From Calonectria ilicicola (taxonomy: Eukaryota > Ascomycota > Sordariomycetes > Hypocreales > Nectriaceae), in NCBI GenBank assembly GCA_020809705.1, contig CP085834.1:3658001-3722000 (forward strand): a stretch of 64,000 bases of DNA. Direction: 5' to 3'. The stretch's first letter is position 1, and every line of letters begins with the position of its first letter. The notes beneath the pieces were generated by a model. That model had not been told where the DNA came from and ran no database searches. It saw nothing but the letters and a program-made list of their open reading frames with translations. Shown piece after piece: positions 45,355 to 56,000 of this stretch. The translations under genes were made by a program, and so were the position numbers.

Positions 45355-45856
45355 ATGTCACCAAACGCACGCATCGCTGTGAAAACGAGCAAAGCGCCGG
45401 GTCCTTGGCCTGCGCTCTCTCAAGCAATCATCCATAATGACCTAGTCTTTTGTTCCGGTTCTCTGGGCATGGACCCGCAGACCGGAACGTTGGTGACAGG
45501 CAGCATCGCTGACCGAACAGTGAGCGCATCGTGGGAAAAAGTACGCATCTACAATACTGACGTCTTGAATTCACAGACACAAGCTCTGACGAATTTGAAA
45601 CACATCCTGGAAGAAGCTGGATCTAGTGTTGAAAAAGTGCTCAAGGTCCTGGTTTACGTGACAAACTTGGATGATATCCCCAAAATGAACGAGGCATACA
45701 TCGCCTTCTTCCCCGAGCCTCGACCAGTAAGTGGATCTTGATCCATGAGTTGATGTTTATTGACCAATGTCTGATTTCTAGGCGCGGGCTTGTGTTTGTG
45801 TTGCAGCTTTAGCAAGAGGCACTGATGTGGAAATCGAATGCACGGCTTATATTTAA
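45355..45856 (+). CDS. RidA/YjgF-family enamine/imine deaminase
   Basis: Three exons (45355-45519, 45577-45726, 45782-45856) give 129 residues, the standard RidA length. I chose the ATG at 45355; the upstream in-frame codon at 45337 is not ATG. Signatures are KAPGPWPALSQAI, CSGSLGMDPQTG, NLKHILEEAGSS and the substrate arginine in ARACVCVAAL. The first intron is 57 nt, a multiple of three without a stop, so retention would add 19 residues rather than truncate. RidA proteins hydrolyse reactive imines and enamines from PLP or flavin enzymes to keto acid and ammonia. It is paired with an aminotransferase gene. Confidence 0.92.
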
Positions 45857-45933
45857 TTGGGTTCATATTTCGTCATCCTTAGACACGAACATGCTTGAAT
45901 ACTATTTTATTATTATATGCGAAATTATTTGTG

Positions 45934-48343
45934 CTAGTGAATCATGTCTGTAAGCAGCTGCTCCACGGACGAGCACATTCCCAATTCAACCATCGAGGAG
46001 AGATGTTCGGAGAGCAGATCTGCTGTCAATGACAGCACGGGCATTTCCGGAACCGAGAAACTCGCGCTTGAATCTGCCAGCATAGCCTGAGTAGCATCCG
46101 AAAGCATATCGAAAGCATCACGATATGGCTTCACCGCGGAGCACCGCTCTGTCATGACGGCAAAAACAATCATGCATGACGTGCATGTTGCAGCAACCTT
46201 ATCCAGGCGATACATGTTTCTGGTTTCTTGGCTAATCCAAAGGCAGTACAAAAATGTGACGCCACCCAAGAATAGGACATGCAGCGCTCCCCACGTGTCG
46301 TTGAGACGTTGAGCTAGGTACAGTTGCCGATAAGTCTGACAAATAGTTTGGCCGGACGCCGCACAATCGATGTAGACAGAAGGAGAGACCTGGGTTCCCT
46401 CGGGGAAAGATGAGTGACTAACTAGATTATGCCTGTGTAAAAGAAGGATAGAATGGTGATACATTAGACTAAACCATTCTTGGGATCCATAAGCATTCTC
46501 GTGGGCCTTGTTGGATGGCAACTGGCATGGGGCAGAGGCAAGCCAATCTTTCAATTCACTCATAAAACTCTCTTCTAGAATTGAGCTCATGATACTTCTG
46601 CCGTTTTCTAGGCCAGTATGGGGATATATGGCAATTTGAATTCGCGCCCACAGCTGTCGAAGGCGGATGGTATGAATAGCTGACGAAATGATTGTCGGAG
46701 GCTGCGATGACGATAACCTGGGTTCGCTCAAAAGCCCAGTGTTTGTAATCATCTCATCATCTATGTCAAGAGGGAACTAATAGAATGTCAGCACGGATAG
46801 AAAGAGATCAGGTTGTATTTGGAATTTCGACCTCAACATCAATTTCGGCGTCGGCGATTCCGACAGGTCGACCGAGAGTGACGGCGACTGCGCGGTCAAG
46901 GTTGTATGAACACCAAAACACTCTCCTCCTCATTTGTGCCTTGAGGACATTTTGATCAACTTTGGTCCAAGGGATCCGACGATGGAGACCCAATTCAATG
47001 CATTGACGCAATGCGAGGCCGGATAACGTCCTGTGCCGGTGTCAAATAGTCGTCACTACAACTCGGCATCATGTAAACATACCATACTGACACTCCGACG
47101 GGTGAGCGGATCGAGAACATTGCCAAACAAAGAATAGCTTGGATTGATTCTAAGCTGTTTAATTTCATGACGTGTTCCAACAGATTTTCTGCGGCAGCGA
47201 AAAGGCCCTACAAATGTCAGCGAACGAAATCTTGACTGATGGTGGTAGCAAACCTCGGCATCAACCCCCTGGGTTGTGCGACCTGTCAACACTCCAACGG
47301 CGCATGTCTAATATCATTAGAATAGTACTTGTAAAAATATAAACGACAGACAGGTCAAAACTCACAACAAATACAAAAAAGAGGTGAGCAGGATTTGCGG
47401 CCTTTCCGGCTCTAAATACTTCAGACTCCCATTGTTGGTATGTTGGCCTATGAAGAAAAGGAAACTGTGGATGAACTTGTTCAAAGTAAGCAGTTGACAA
47501 AGCTCGAGTAGTCTCTCTGTCAGGAAGCGACGCTGGCTTGGGAGGCGGGCGTCCCTTGGTAGCCGGGTCTGAGAAGCCTGACATGGTCAGTCCCGGACCC
47601 TGGGCCCTAACAGCTCTCAGAGTCGCCGAGAAGGTCCTAGTGAAGGACAACGCGGAAGAGGTCCCGAAATAATGGGGCTCAGCACCAGCGGAATGGAGGC
47701 ACAGCATCTCGAGACTAGAATAGTTCTCTTGCATCATCGCGCCCCCGGGGCTGGAACCAGTTTCATCCGAGGGCCTTATTATTGTAAGCATACCTTACCC
47801 AATGCCTTATTAGATAATCAAAAACACAAGACTGACCATTGTACTACAATTTCTGCATCTTGTAACATATTTGACACGTCATTGTCCTCTTGCGTTTCTT
47901 GCGTCTCTTGCGGACGCTCTCCTATGGGTGACTTGCTTGCCAAACAATCAATGTCGATATGCGGATGCAAGTCTTTCAGAGTGCTTTCTAGAAAGGCAAC
48001 ATGCCGCTCCAATAATTCCATGTACCCACGAGGATGTTTCTTTTTTGTAGCCGGATCTTGGCTCACGCATTCTACACATGAGAACGATCTAGGGTAAGCG
48101 ACTACGTCTTGATCTGAGGCCAGCTATGCTCACCTCTTTTTGCTCGAAGGCAATTCCGACATGACGGACTACCTCCATCGCACTGTAACCATCAGTTCAA
48201 CGCCCGCAGCTCTCAGCCATGAGCTTGCCGCTCACCTTTTGCTTCCGCTTCTGACACGCAACACACGCGTGAGACACTCGTCCCCTCCGTCCCCGCTTCT
48301 TCGTGCTGGGATTCGCAGCTTCAGGTGGGGCGGTGTCTGACAT
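45934..48343 (-). CDS. Zn2Cys6 transcription factor with Fungal_trans domain, likely cluster regulator
   Basis: Eight exons on the minus strand (48236-48343, 48134-48182, 47837-48071, 47366-47774, 47254-47307, 47083-47207, 46832-47030, 45934-46776) total 674 codons, 673 residues. The zinc cluster spans about residues 27-54 (CVAC...CDG...CRNC...C) and is split by two introns. A coiled-coil-like dimerisation segment follows (YMELLERHVAFLESTLKDL). The Fungal_trans middle domain (about 200-430) includes FPFLHRPTY, RQCIELGLHRR and RRRVFWCSYNLDR. It lies inside the cluster and diverges from a transporter gene across a promoter with a CGG-N6-CCG site. I infer that it controls the cluster and perhaps itself. 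Confidence 0.93.
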
Positions 48344-48958
48344 GTTCGATTTGAGTGATGAGATCGATGGAACGATGAGTCCGTGGCTCGGCTGGAAAAT
48401 GGAGTCGGAAACTTAGAGTCGGGTTGGCCCGCACATATAAACCAAGGTGTGTCAGGATATGACAAAATTGATCCCGATCGCAATACTAATCGTGTCAGTG
48501 AAAGCTGGCTTTGACCCCGCCCTGATCCATCTATGCATTACTTATCTGCGTGCCATGCTTGGCTACCCGGTATCGCTAAAGTTGTGCAGGGTTGGGGCAT
48601 TCTATCTTATCTTACAGGGATGGAGCAGCAGCTTGGACGCGATAGCGGGCCCAAGCCGCCGCTGAAGGCCATTTTCCTGAATTCCCGATAACATCGGGAT
48701 GACCCGACACAGCAGGGAATCACAACTCCGCCTCCAAGCCAGCAGGCTTGTCAGCGCATCCTAATCAGCCTTTGAGGGGTATGTATATCCTTTTGAGATA
48801 TACAACCACACGCAGCATTATCCCATGCCTTTGGACCAATTGAAGTAGTTCATAAAGGAAACGCATCTCCACCTCTCACCAGTAGATTCCGTAGAAAGCC
48901 ACGGTTAATTCATTGCTTTTGTTTTCGGCCTTGAATGCTTTGATTTTGAATTAGTATC
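48344..48958. other. Divergent promoter region, Zn2Cys6 regulator / transporter
   Basis: 615 bases with no gene seen. A CGG-N6-CCG site lies 77 bases upstream of the regulator ATG (48420). Confidence 0.55.
48420..48431. promoter_or_regulatory. CGG-N6-CCG palindrome, regulator/transporter promoter
   Basis: CGGGTTGGCCCG, close to the start of the Zn2Cys6 gene and about 530 bases from the transporter ATG. The position is compatible with autoregulation. Confidence 0.5.
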
Positions 48959-50769
48959 ATGGACACAGCGAAATCCAAACAAGATGTTATTGCCAACGAA
49001 CTAGACGAGGAACAGGGACATGATGTTGCTGCAGGCGAGATTCTGACAACGGCCATCCCGCAGTCCAGTGGAATACCCAACGACGACGAGTTAAACATCG
49101 CATTGGAGCATTATGTGCCCGATACTAAAGATGAAAAGCGATTGGTTCGCCGCATTGACCTTTTTCTGCTACCTATGCTATGGTTGATGTGTGTTTTGGC
49201 TTATGTGGATCGTAACAACATTGTTAGTGGAAGGGCTTCGCTGGCGTGCCGCGACTAACACATTCTACAGGGAAATGCCAATGGGGCTGGCATGAGCGAT
49301 GATTTGAAATTATCCGACAATGGTATGTTGATGTCGACCCTCGATACCTCCTCGATCTAATTCGATTTGAGACTACTCTTTGATTGTGGCCATTTTCTTC
49401 GTGGGATATGTGTTATGGGAAGTACCATCCAACATGATCATCGCGAGATGTTGGCCGTCTTGGTATCTACCAGGTCTCATGATGGTAAATTACCCGGTCC
49501 CAAAATGCCAAATCAATTCAAAGAATAAAAAGGACGAACCGAGTCAACGAACACTACAAGGCCCGAATAACTAATGCTCGACAGGTTTGGGGCGCCGCAG
49601 TCTGTGGCATGTCACAGGTCAAAGACTTCAAAGACCTCGTCATTTTCCGATTCTTCCTTGGCATCATCGAAGCTGGATTCTTTCCAGGTGTTCTCTACAT
49701 CATGACATGCTGGTACAAGAAAGACGAGATTGGTAAGCCAGACTTTTTAGAGTTAAAGGTGGTCTTGGAATAACCGTCGTACAGGTAAACGATTTTGTCT
49801 CTTCTTCACAGCGCTTTGTTTCTCGGGAGCAGCGTCAGGACTGATCTCTGGGGCTGTCATCTCTGGCCTCGAGGGCGCGAAGGGCATGGAAGGATGGAGA
49901 TGGCTGTTTCTTGTCGAAGGGGTTGTCACCATTGGAGTGTCCTTTGTGGCCAAATTTGTGCTGCCCAGCTACCCCCAGACTCCAACATACCATTTGACAC
50001 CTGAGCAACGAACACTGGCCATTGTTAGGATCATGCACGACAAAAAGCAGAACACAATTGGGCTAAGAGCCCTCACCCCACTCGAATCGATCAAAGCTGC
50101 CATGGTGGATCTGCGTACTTATTGCTTCATCATCCTATACATGACTCAAAACGGCTCCACCACGATCTCGTACTTTATCCCCACTGTTTTAAACAGCATG
50201 GGTTACGAAGGGGTTCAGAAACAATGGATGACAGTTCCGATCTGGGCTGTAAGTACTCACTCACTCCATCTACAATATCTTGACCTGAATGCTCATAAAT
50301 TGGAATCTAGGTCGGCACCGTGTTCCTCCTCATATTCCCTCAGACGGCCGACCGATACAACGACCGCCGCTGGCACATAACCTTTGGTCTCATGGTCGCA
50401 TTCATAAGTGCCGTCGTTTGCGTGGCCGTCCCAGATGACCAGACAGTTCGCTACGTAATGATGTGTTTCTATATTGCAGGGCTCTACATGACGCTTCCGC
50501 TGATTCTGAACTGGGCATCCGAGCTCATGGCCCTGCCCGCCGAGAAGCGAGCCGTGGTCATCGCAATGGTGAACTGCGTGGGAAGTGTCTCATCAATCTA
50601 CGGAAGCTACCTGTGGCCAAGTTCCGATGCACCACATTACGCGAAAGGCTTTTCCGTTGTCTCAGTGTTTATTGGATTCGGAGTCATTCTTGCCTCATCT
50701 TTCCCAATCTTGTTTCGTTATTTGCCAAGATTTCCAACCAAGGCGGAGCGAGAACTTGGCTATGCGTAA
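48959..50769 (+). CDS. MFS transporter, Dal5-like anion:cation symporter family
   Basis: Six exons (48959-49222, 49271-49322, 49372-49484, 49585-49732, 49785-50248, 50311-50769) total exactly 500 codons, 499 residues. After a 60-residue polar N-terminus come about 12 membrane segments. The first segment reads RRIDLFLLPMLWLMCVLAYVDRNNIGNA, here split by the first intron, and is the hallmark of the allantoate/nicotinate/vitamin group of MFS carriers. FRFFLGIIEAGFFPG and GWRWLFLVEG are further family signatures. These proteins import small organic anions or zwitterions with protons. As the terminal gene of the cluster it probably imports the substrate, which may be a carboxylate-bearing nitrogen compound. 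Confidence 0.93.
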
Positions 50770-50880
50770 AGGGTATACTGGACGTACGAAATCTTAGATA
50801 ACCGACGATCCATATTCATTCATAGTCCTTAATTAATTAATAATTTCTCTGGGTCACCCAACGCAAGGGCCAAAAAAAAC

Positions 50881-50985
50881 TGAGCGCTGCAGGACTCGAA
50901 CCTGCGCCTCTTACGAGACTGCGAATTGTAATTGGTTAATTTCTTAACCTGAACACAGCGCCTTAGACCGCTCGGCCAAACGCCC
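50881..50985 (-). tRNA. tRNA-Leu(CAG) with a 23-nt intron
   Basis: On the minus strand from 50985, GGGCGTT pairs with AGCGCTC as the acceptor stem. TGGCCGAGCGGTCTAAGGC is the typical Leu D-arm. The anticodon stem pairs CTGTG with CGCAG and its loop starts TTCAGG, giving anticodon CAG. The long variable arm TCTCGTAAGAGG confirms a type II tRNA. The 23-nt intron includes the inverted repeat GGTTAA-GAAA-TTAACC. The mature length is about 82. Confidence 0.92.
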
Positions 50986-51485
50986 TTTTGATTGGTTGCT
51001 GCTCTCTGTAGTCGCATCTTGATGGTTGGACGCTGTTCACTCACTCCATTCAGAGGGAGTCAATGAACCACTCTGCGCATATCCTCCCGTGTCACCGGCA
51101 ACAAACCCACAGCTGTGTATTTATGTTGACGTAATTTTAATTGTTCGTCGCCTGTGTGCGACGGTGGGCTTGCCAAGACGAAAACTCCGCAATGGTTACT
51201 TCGCGTGGGTTTCGGCAACATTTCAAATATCATGTCGTGACGCTGCCATATGATGAAAATTTGCCAAGAAATGTGGCCAAGTCAATATTCCAGGAGGCTG
51301 TCATCCAGTCGGAATTATTGATTGGATAACTTTGCGAAATAGTGAGAGCTACTTCCGAATGGGAGTGGTACCGCATATGGAATACGAGAAATGACTCCTT
51401 CAATTCCATGGTCCCAAAATGGACATAAAACGATCGCCAACACGCAAGTCAAGCCCAGAGAGAAGCATTTTCGCTCATAAGTACT
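50986..51485. other. Intergenic, no gene seen
   Basis: 500 bases between the Leu tRNA gene and a small open frame. Short overlapping frames at 51026-51329 have no features. Confidence 0.5.
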
Positions 51486-51743
51486 ATGGCAAAAATGAGG
51501 TCCTATATTTGCTTTGCGCTTCTTCCACTTATGTCATTGTGTAAAATTTCGCTAGCAGCCAATCCTTACGAGCCGTGGTGCCTTCCGCCAAATTATATTC
51601 CTCCAGGACACTTAGGCTGGCCATGGGCTCCTCACACATCGATTGAACCAGATGAGGTCAAGGCGCGCATAGCAAAGAATCCGTTTGAATACAAGCCCCG
51701 CGAGCGCTACCAAGGAATGGCAAGAATAGCCGTCCACAGATGA
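51486..51743 (+). CDS. Small putative secreted protein
   Basis: Open frame of 85 residues. The N-terminus (MAKMRSYICFALLPLMSLCKISLA) has a basic start, a hydrophobic core and small residues before a likely cleavage site near residue 24. The mature part would be about 60 residues, rich in proline and tryptophan (PWCLPP, GWPWAP), with a single cysteine. I recognise no family. A second ATG at residue 4 could be used. It may be a real effector-like secreted protein or a chance frame. Confidence 0.4.
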   Translation: MAKMRSYICFALLPLMSLCKISLAANPYEPWCLPPNYIPPGHLGWPWAPHTSIEPDEVKARIAKNPFEYKPRERYQGMARIAVHR

Positions 51744-53003
51744 GGCATTAGTTTACTGATCACCCAAAATTCAGGTTTATTTCTGCAGCCAGGAAAATTT
51801 CGAAGAAAACTGCTGGATTCTTCATGCTGGTCTTAGCATCGACCATTGTTCTAGAATGCACATTGCCATCCGCGGCTCTGCAGGTTCTGTCTTTGTTGAG
51901 GCGGGTACCACGTGTTGGTTGGCTCAGTAGGGCGTTCTGGTTAGATCTCCAGTGAAAATGCGCTAACACAATCTAAGGGACCAAACGGCTGCCTGCACCC
52001 CTCATACCAAATTGAACGCTCTTGAGGGGATACCAAACCTAAAATCCCGATACCGAGAAGGGTCAAACAAAACTCTGAGCTGGGATACAACTCACGTTGT
52101 GTGCATCAAGTGTCGGGATTGCATTGGAGAGGATGGGTGGGAATCCACAAAATGAACTGTGGCTGGTAGTGTGGGTAGACCAAAACTGGTAGTCCCTGCG
52201 ATAGTTATTAGTTAGTTAATATCCGAAAACTATGAGTGATAATGTATATAAATTTAACTCGCACATAATCAAGGCCGACGTGGTTGTCGCTTCAACTGGA
52301 GTGGCTGTCTAGGGTATACCTCTCCATCCTCTTCCATAGAGTTGAGGGGATGGGTAAACGGAGTAGTAGATGCAAGAAAATGGGTCTCGTGAGCCACAGC
52401 AAAATCTGATGTCAGCGAACGCCTCAGCTCATGCAGACGCGGGCGCCCTGGCATACATTGGTAGGAGTCGCGTGCTAATCCTTGCAGCCATTTAACTGGT
52501 TGTCCGCTGTCGGCTGAACGGCCCCCAGTTTTCAGCCCCCAGGACCCCAGCCAATTCAATTACGAGTCTTCCACATGCAGTTTGATGTGCCGCCGCGCTC
52601 AAGATCGATCAACTCATTGTGCTGTTGGTTACGCAATTGCTGTTTCCTATCTGAGGGGTTACTGGTGCTTTTATCTCGGCGTTCGTACCCGCTCAGCCTA
52701 CATTTCGAAATTGAGGCCTGATTTATACCCTCCAATAGTGGATAGCACAACCAAAGTCCCATTCATGTTGTCAGAAGATATTTCTTTTTTTGGCTGCAGC
52801 CTAATGCCTTCATACATAGCACACTATAAAAGCGTGTAAAATCGCGCATCTCTATCCGTTCCATCGCCCGATGAACAATAGCCCAGCGTAGTTGCTTAGA
52901 ACAAACCATCCACTCGTTATTTTGCCATTTAGTTTAGCCCCTCTTGATACCCGTCGGACCTTGCTCCCCACATTCTCAACACAACTCGAACAGCCAGCAC
53001 AGA
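51744..53003. other. Intergenic, upstream of the NLR-like gene
   Basis: About 1.26 kb with no convincing gene. Small frames such as 52269-52559 (minus) lack features. The right end is presumably the promoter and leader of the NLR-like gene. Confidence 0.5.
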
Positions 53004-56000
53004 ATGAAGGCCCCACAGCCAGTAGCAGCGCCGCCCGACAACAAACCACCTGACGGTGAGTTGTCGATGAAGGACCTCTGGGCTGATGCAGCCAAGGCCT
53101 TTGAGAAGATATGCGGAGAGTCGCTACAGAAAGGGGAAGTCAAAAACTTTGACGATGTACAAAGAAAAATTGAGGCCAGCACCAAGGCCTCGTACGACCT
53201 CGATCCAGCGCCCGAAGACAAGTGGGATAAAGCGAAGAGTGTTGGACTCAAGTCGCTCAAGTACTTGAAGATGCTTGTCGGAGCTGCTAGTATGGCTTCC
53301 GATTTTGTATGTCGTATTCTGCCCTTCTGGCCTCAGCGTGTCTAACAACGCCAGATACCCATTCCTGGCGCAGCAGCAAACATTACTGCCACAGCGTTGA
53401 GTTTTGTATTCGATATCCCCGAGACCATCAAAGGCTACAATGATGCTGTTGATCAAGTGTTCACCGAGGTCTCGTCAGCTTTGGCTCAGTTCAAAATCTA
53501 CAGTTCCATGGAAAAAGTAGACCCGTTGCTCATCAAGCAAATTCATTTGGTTTTGGTCAGCTTCGTTAAGGTCTGCGCCCATGTCGTCCAGTATCGCCAA
53601 TCGCGAAAACGCGACCGCTTCTTGCGGCATATCAAGGTCATCTTGGATGACTCCTCGCCTTTGTCCGGGGAGATGGCCGAGTTTAAGCGTGTCCTACAGC
53701 AGCAGCGTGATGTCGAGGGGACCCTCACGCTCTCCGTGGTGGTGGAGACCAAGCAAGATGTTGCCAAATTGCTCGAGCAGAGCATCTTCTTCGGCAAATT
53801 GACCGAAGAAACACACCAGGCGGTGCAGTCTCTCAAAGACGATGCCGACCGTCTTAAAAGACTCATGAAGATCCGCGAAGCTCTCGGTGTCTCGCCAAGT
53901 GTCCGCCTCGAGTCTAATACCACCGAGGCATGCACTAAAATTGCAGACAAATGCCTCGCCGGCACGGGATCGTGGATCTGGACTCACGATGCCTTTAAAA
54001 CCTGGACGTCGCATGATGAAAAGGACAAGGACGCGTCGCATGTACTTCTCGTGTCCGGTCCGTCGTCTTCCGGCAAGACCTCAGCTTCAGCCCTCATTGC
54101 AAAGCGACTTGAGGAACAAAAGGGGCGGTCTTACGTCGCCAATTACTTTTTCAGTAATAAGAAGGCTGACGAGGATGGTGACAAGAACCCGAATCCAATA
54201 AATCTGCACTCAAAGACATGGCATTCCAGATCGCGCGTGTTGATGTCACTGTGTCAAAGGCCCTGAGTAAGGCCTGTGATGCGGAGCCGAGCGCGTTTCG
54301 TCGCTCGACAAGCCTCGAAAACTTGGATGGTTTGTGGAAAGAGCTCAAGATCGGAACTACCGGGTCAGGGGCCACATACTATCTTGTTTTTGATGGACTG
54401 GATAACCTGCCCTCCAAGCAGACTGAGATGTTGCTCAAGTTTATTGTGCGGCTAACGGGAGAATCCTCCGGTCGCATACATGTCTTGGCAAGCGGAACTG
54501 ATGAACGTTTTTCCAATGAGCCTGCCTTCCAGGATGTTTTGAGAATCCGAATGGAAGAGCAAAATCGCCCGGATATGTCCATCTTGATTGACGAAGAACT
54601 CAATAAGCAGGGAGTGCTGCAGAACACGAAACCAGATTCGGATCAGAAAAAGGCTAGAGATAAGATCATTGAGAGGCTGCCGCAAAATGTCGCTGGGAGT
54701 TATTCTAAACTCAAGTTTGGCCTGGACGACGTGGTTCGCCTGCTGAGCACGCGCGCGGCTGCCCGGGAGCTTGATCAGATGCTGGATCAGTCAATGAGCA
54801 GCCACGAGGCTGCCATTAAGAACCTGCAATGAACATTGACAGCTGAAGAAATCAGCGAGTTGAACGAATTGTTAAAATGGGTGCTGTTTTGCAATGAGAC
54901 GATGTCTCTTGAAGAACTAGAGGCTGTCATGGTAAGTAAAACGATCTTGCTTGGGTCATTTTATTACAGGCTAACATCGGGTCAAGTATCTCTTTTCTGG
55001 AATAGAATCACTTGCGTCTCTGGAGTCCATCATCAAAAACAAGTATTCGGCTGTTCTAAAAATCCAGGACGACTTGGTTCAAGGTGAAGATGGCATCAAG
55101 GAGCATCTCCAGAAGGAAAAAGATAACTCGGGCCGCTCACTGCATTCCAAGGACCGATCTACGATTAGTATGAGCATTACCGTCACCAACGTCGACGAGG
55201 AACTTTGTGGACACTTCCTGTGGGACCTCGCCCACAAGGCGATTCGGGACAAATTCAAGTTCAATTTTGACGGTGATGGCGTAAGCGCCCTACACAGCAG
55301 CAGTCAGGGTGTCATCGCCGTGGATGAATTTGAAGCGCATCATACCATCTTACAGCGAACCTTTGATTATCTGAAGAAGGACCCCAAAGAGCAATCCGAC
55401 AAAATTGCAAAATATTTAGTCATGTGGCTTCCTTACCACTTGGATCGCCTTAGCGTGCTGGAGGATGAAGAAAAAGGCGAACTGATGCCAAACGAAAAAT
55501 TCGACATTGGACAAGACTTGTATGATTTGTTCAAGAACGATTCAACATTCAGGCGTCACAAAGCGACGTTTGAGCAATCATATTGGTCGGCACTTGAGAT
55601 CATAGACATTCAAAAGTGGTTAACAGACACAGCGGTTGTGCGCAAGGTAGACAAGAACTGGCGCGATCGTGTGCGGACTGCTGAGACTCCGGCTCAGGGG
55701 TTCCTGAAGGAGCTTGTCAAGGTGGTTGTGAGAGGTTTATTGAGAGAGAGGACATGGACCATGAAAGGGGCGTGGTATTGGATCGAAGAGTTTATGAGGG
55801 TGGTATGTGCATTTTTCCCTCCACGGTTAAGATCGATATACTAATCATTCCCCATCAAAAGGAGAAAAAGGAGAACCAACAGGAAACTCAGCCGTCTGAC
55901 GCAAATGCTGAAGCTGAGAACGCTAACAATGACGGTACAAATGATGAGAATGACGCCGGAGGTGAGGCTGAGGTTGAACTACCCTACACGGTTGATTGGC

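Noticed and set aside
52269..52559. 96-codon minus-strand open frame
   Set aside because: No features, start context or neighbour logic. Probably chance.
54181..54218. A 38-nt intron to explain the frame change in the NLR-like gene
   Set aside because: Too short for this genome's introns (mostly 45-90 nt), with no branch site. It would also delete residues normally present ahead of the DMAFQIA segment, and a one-base loss explains the frame better.
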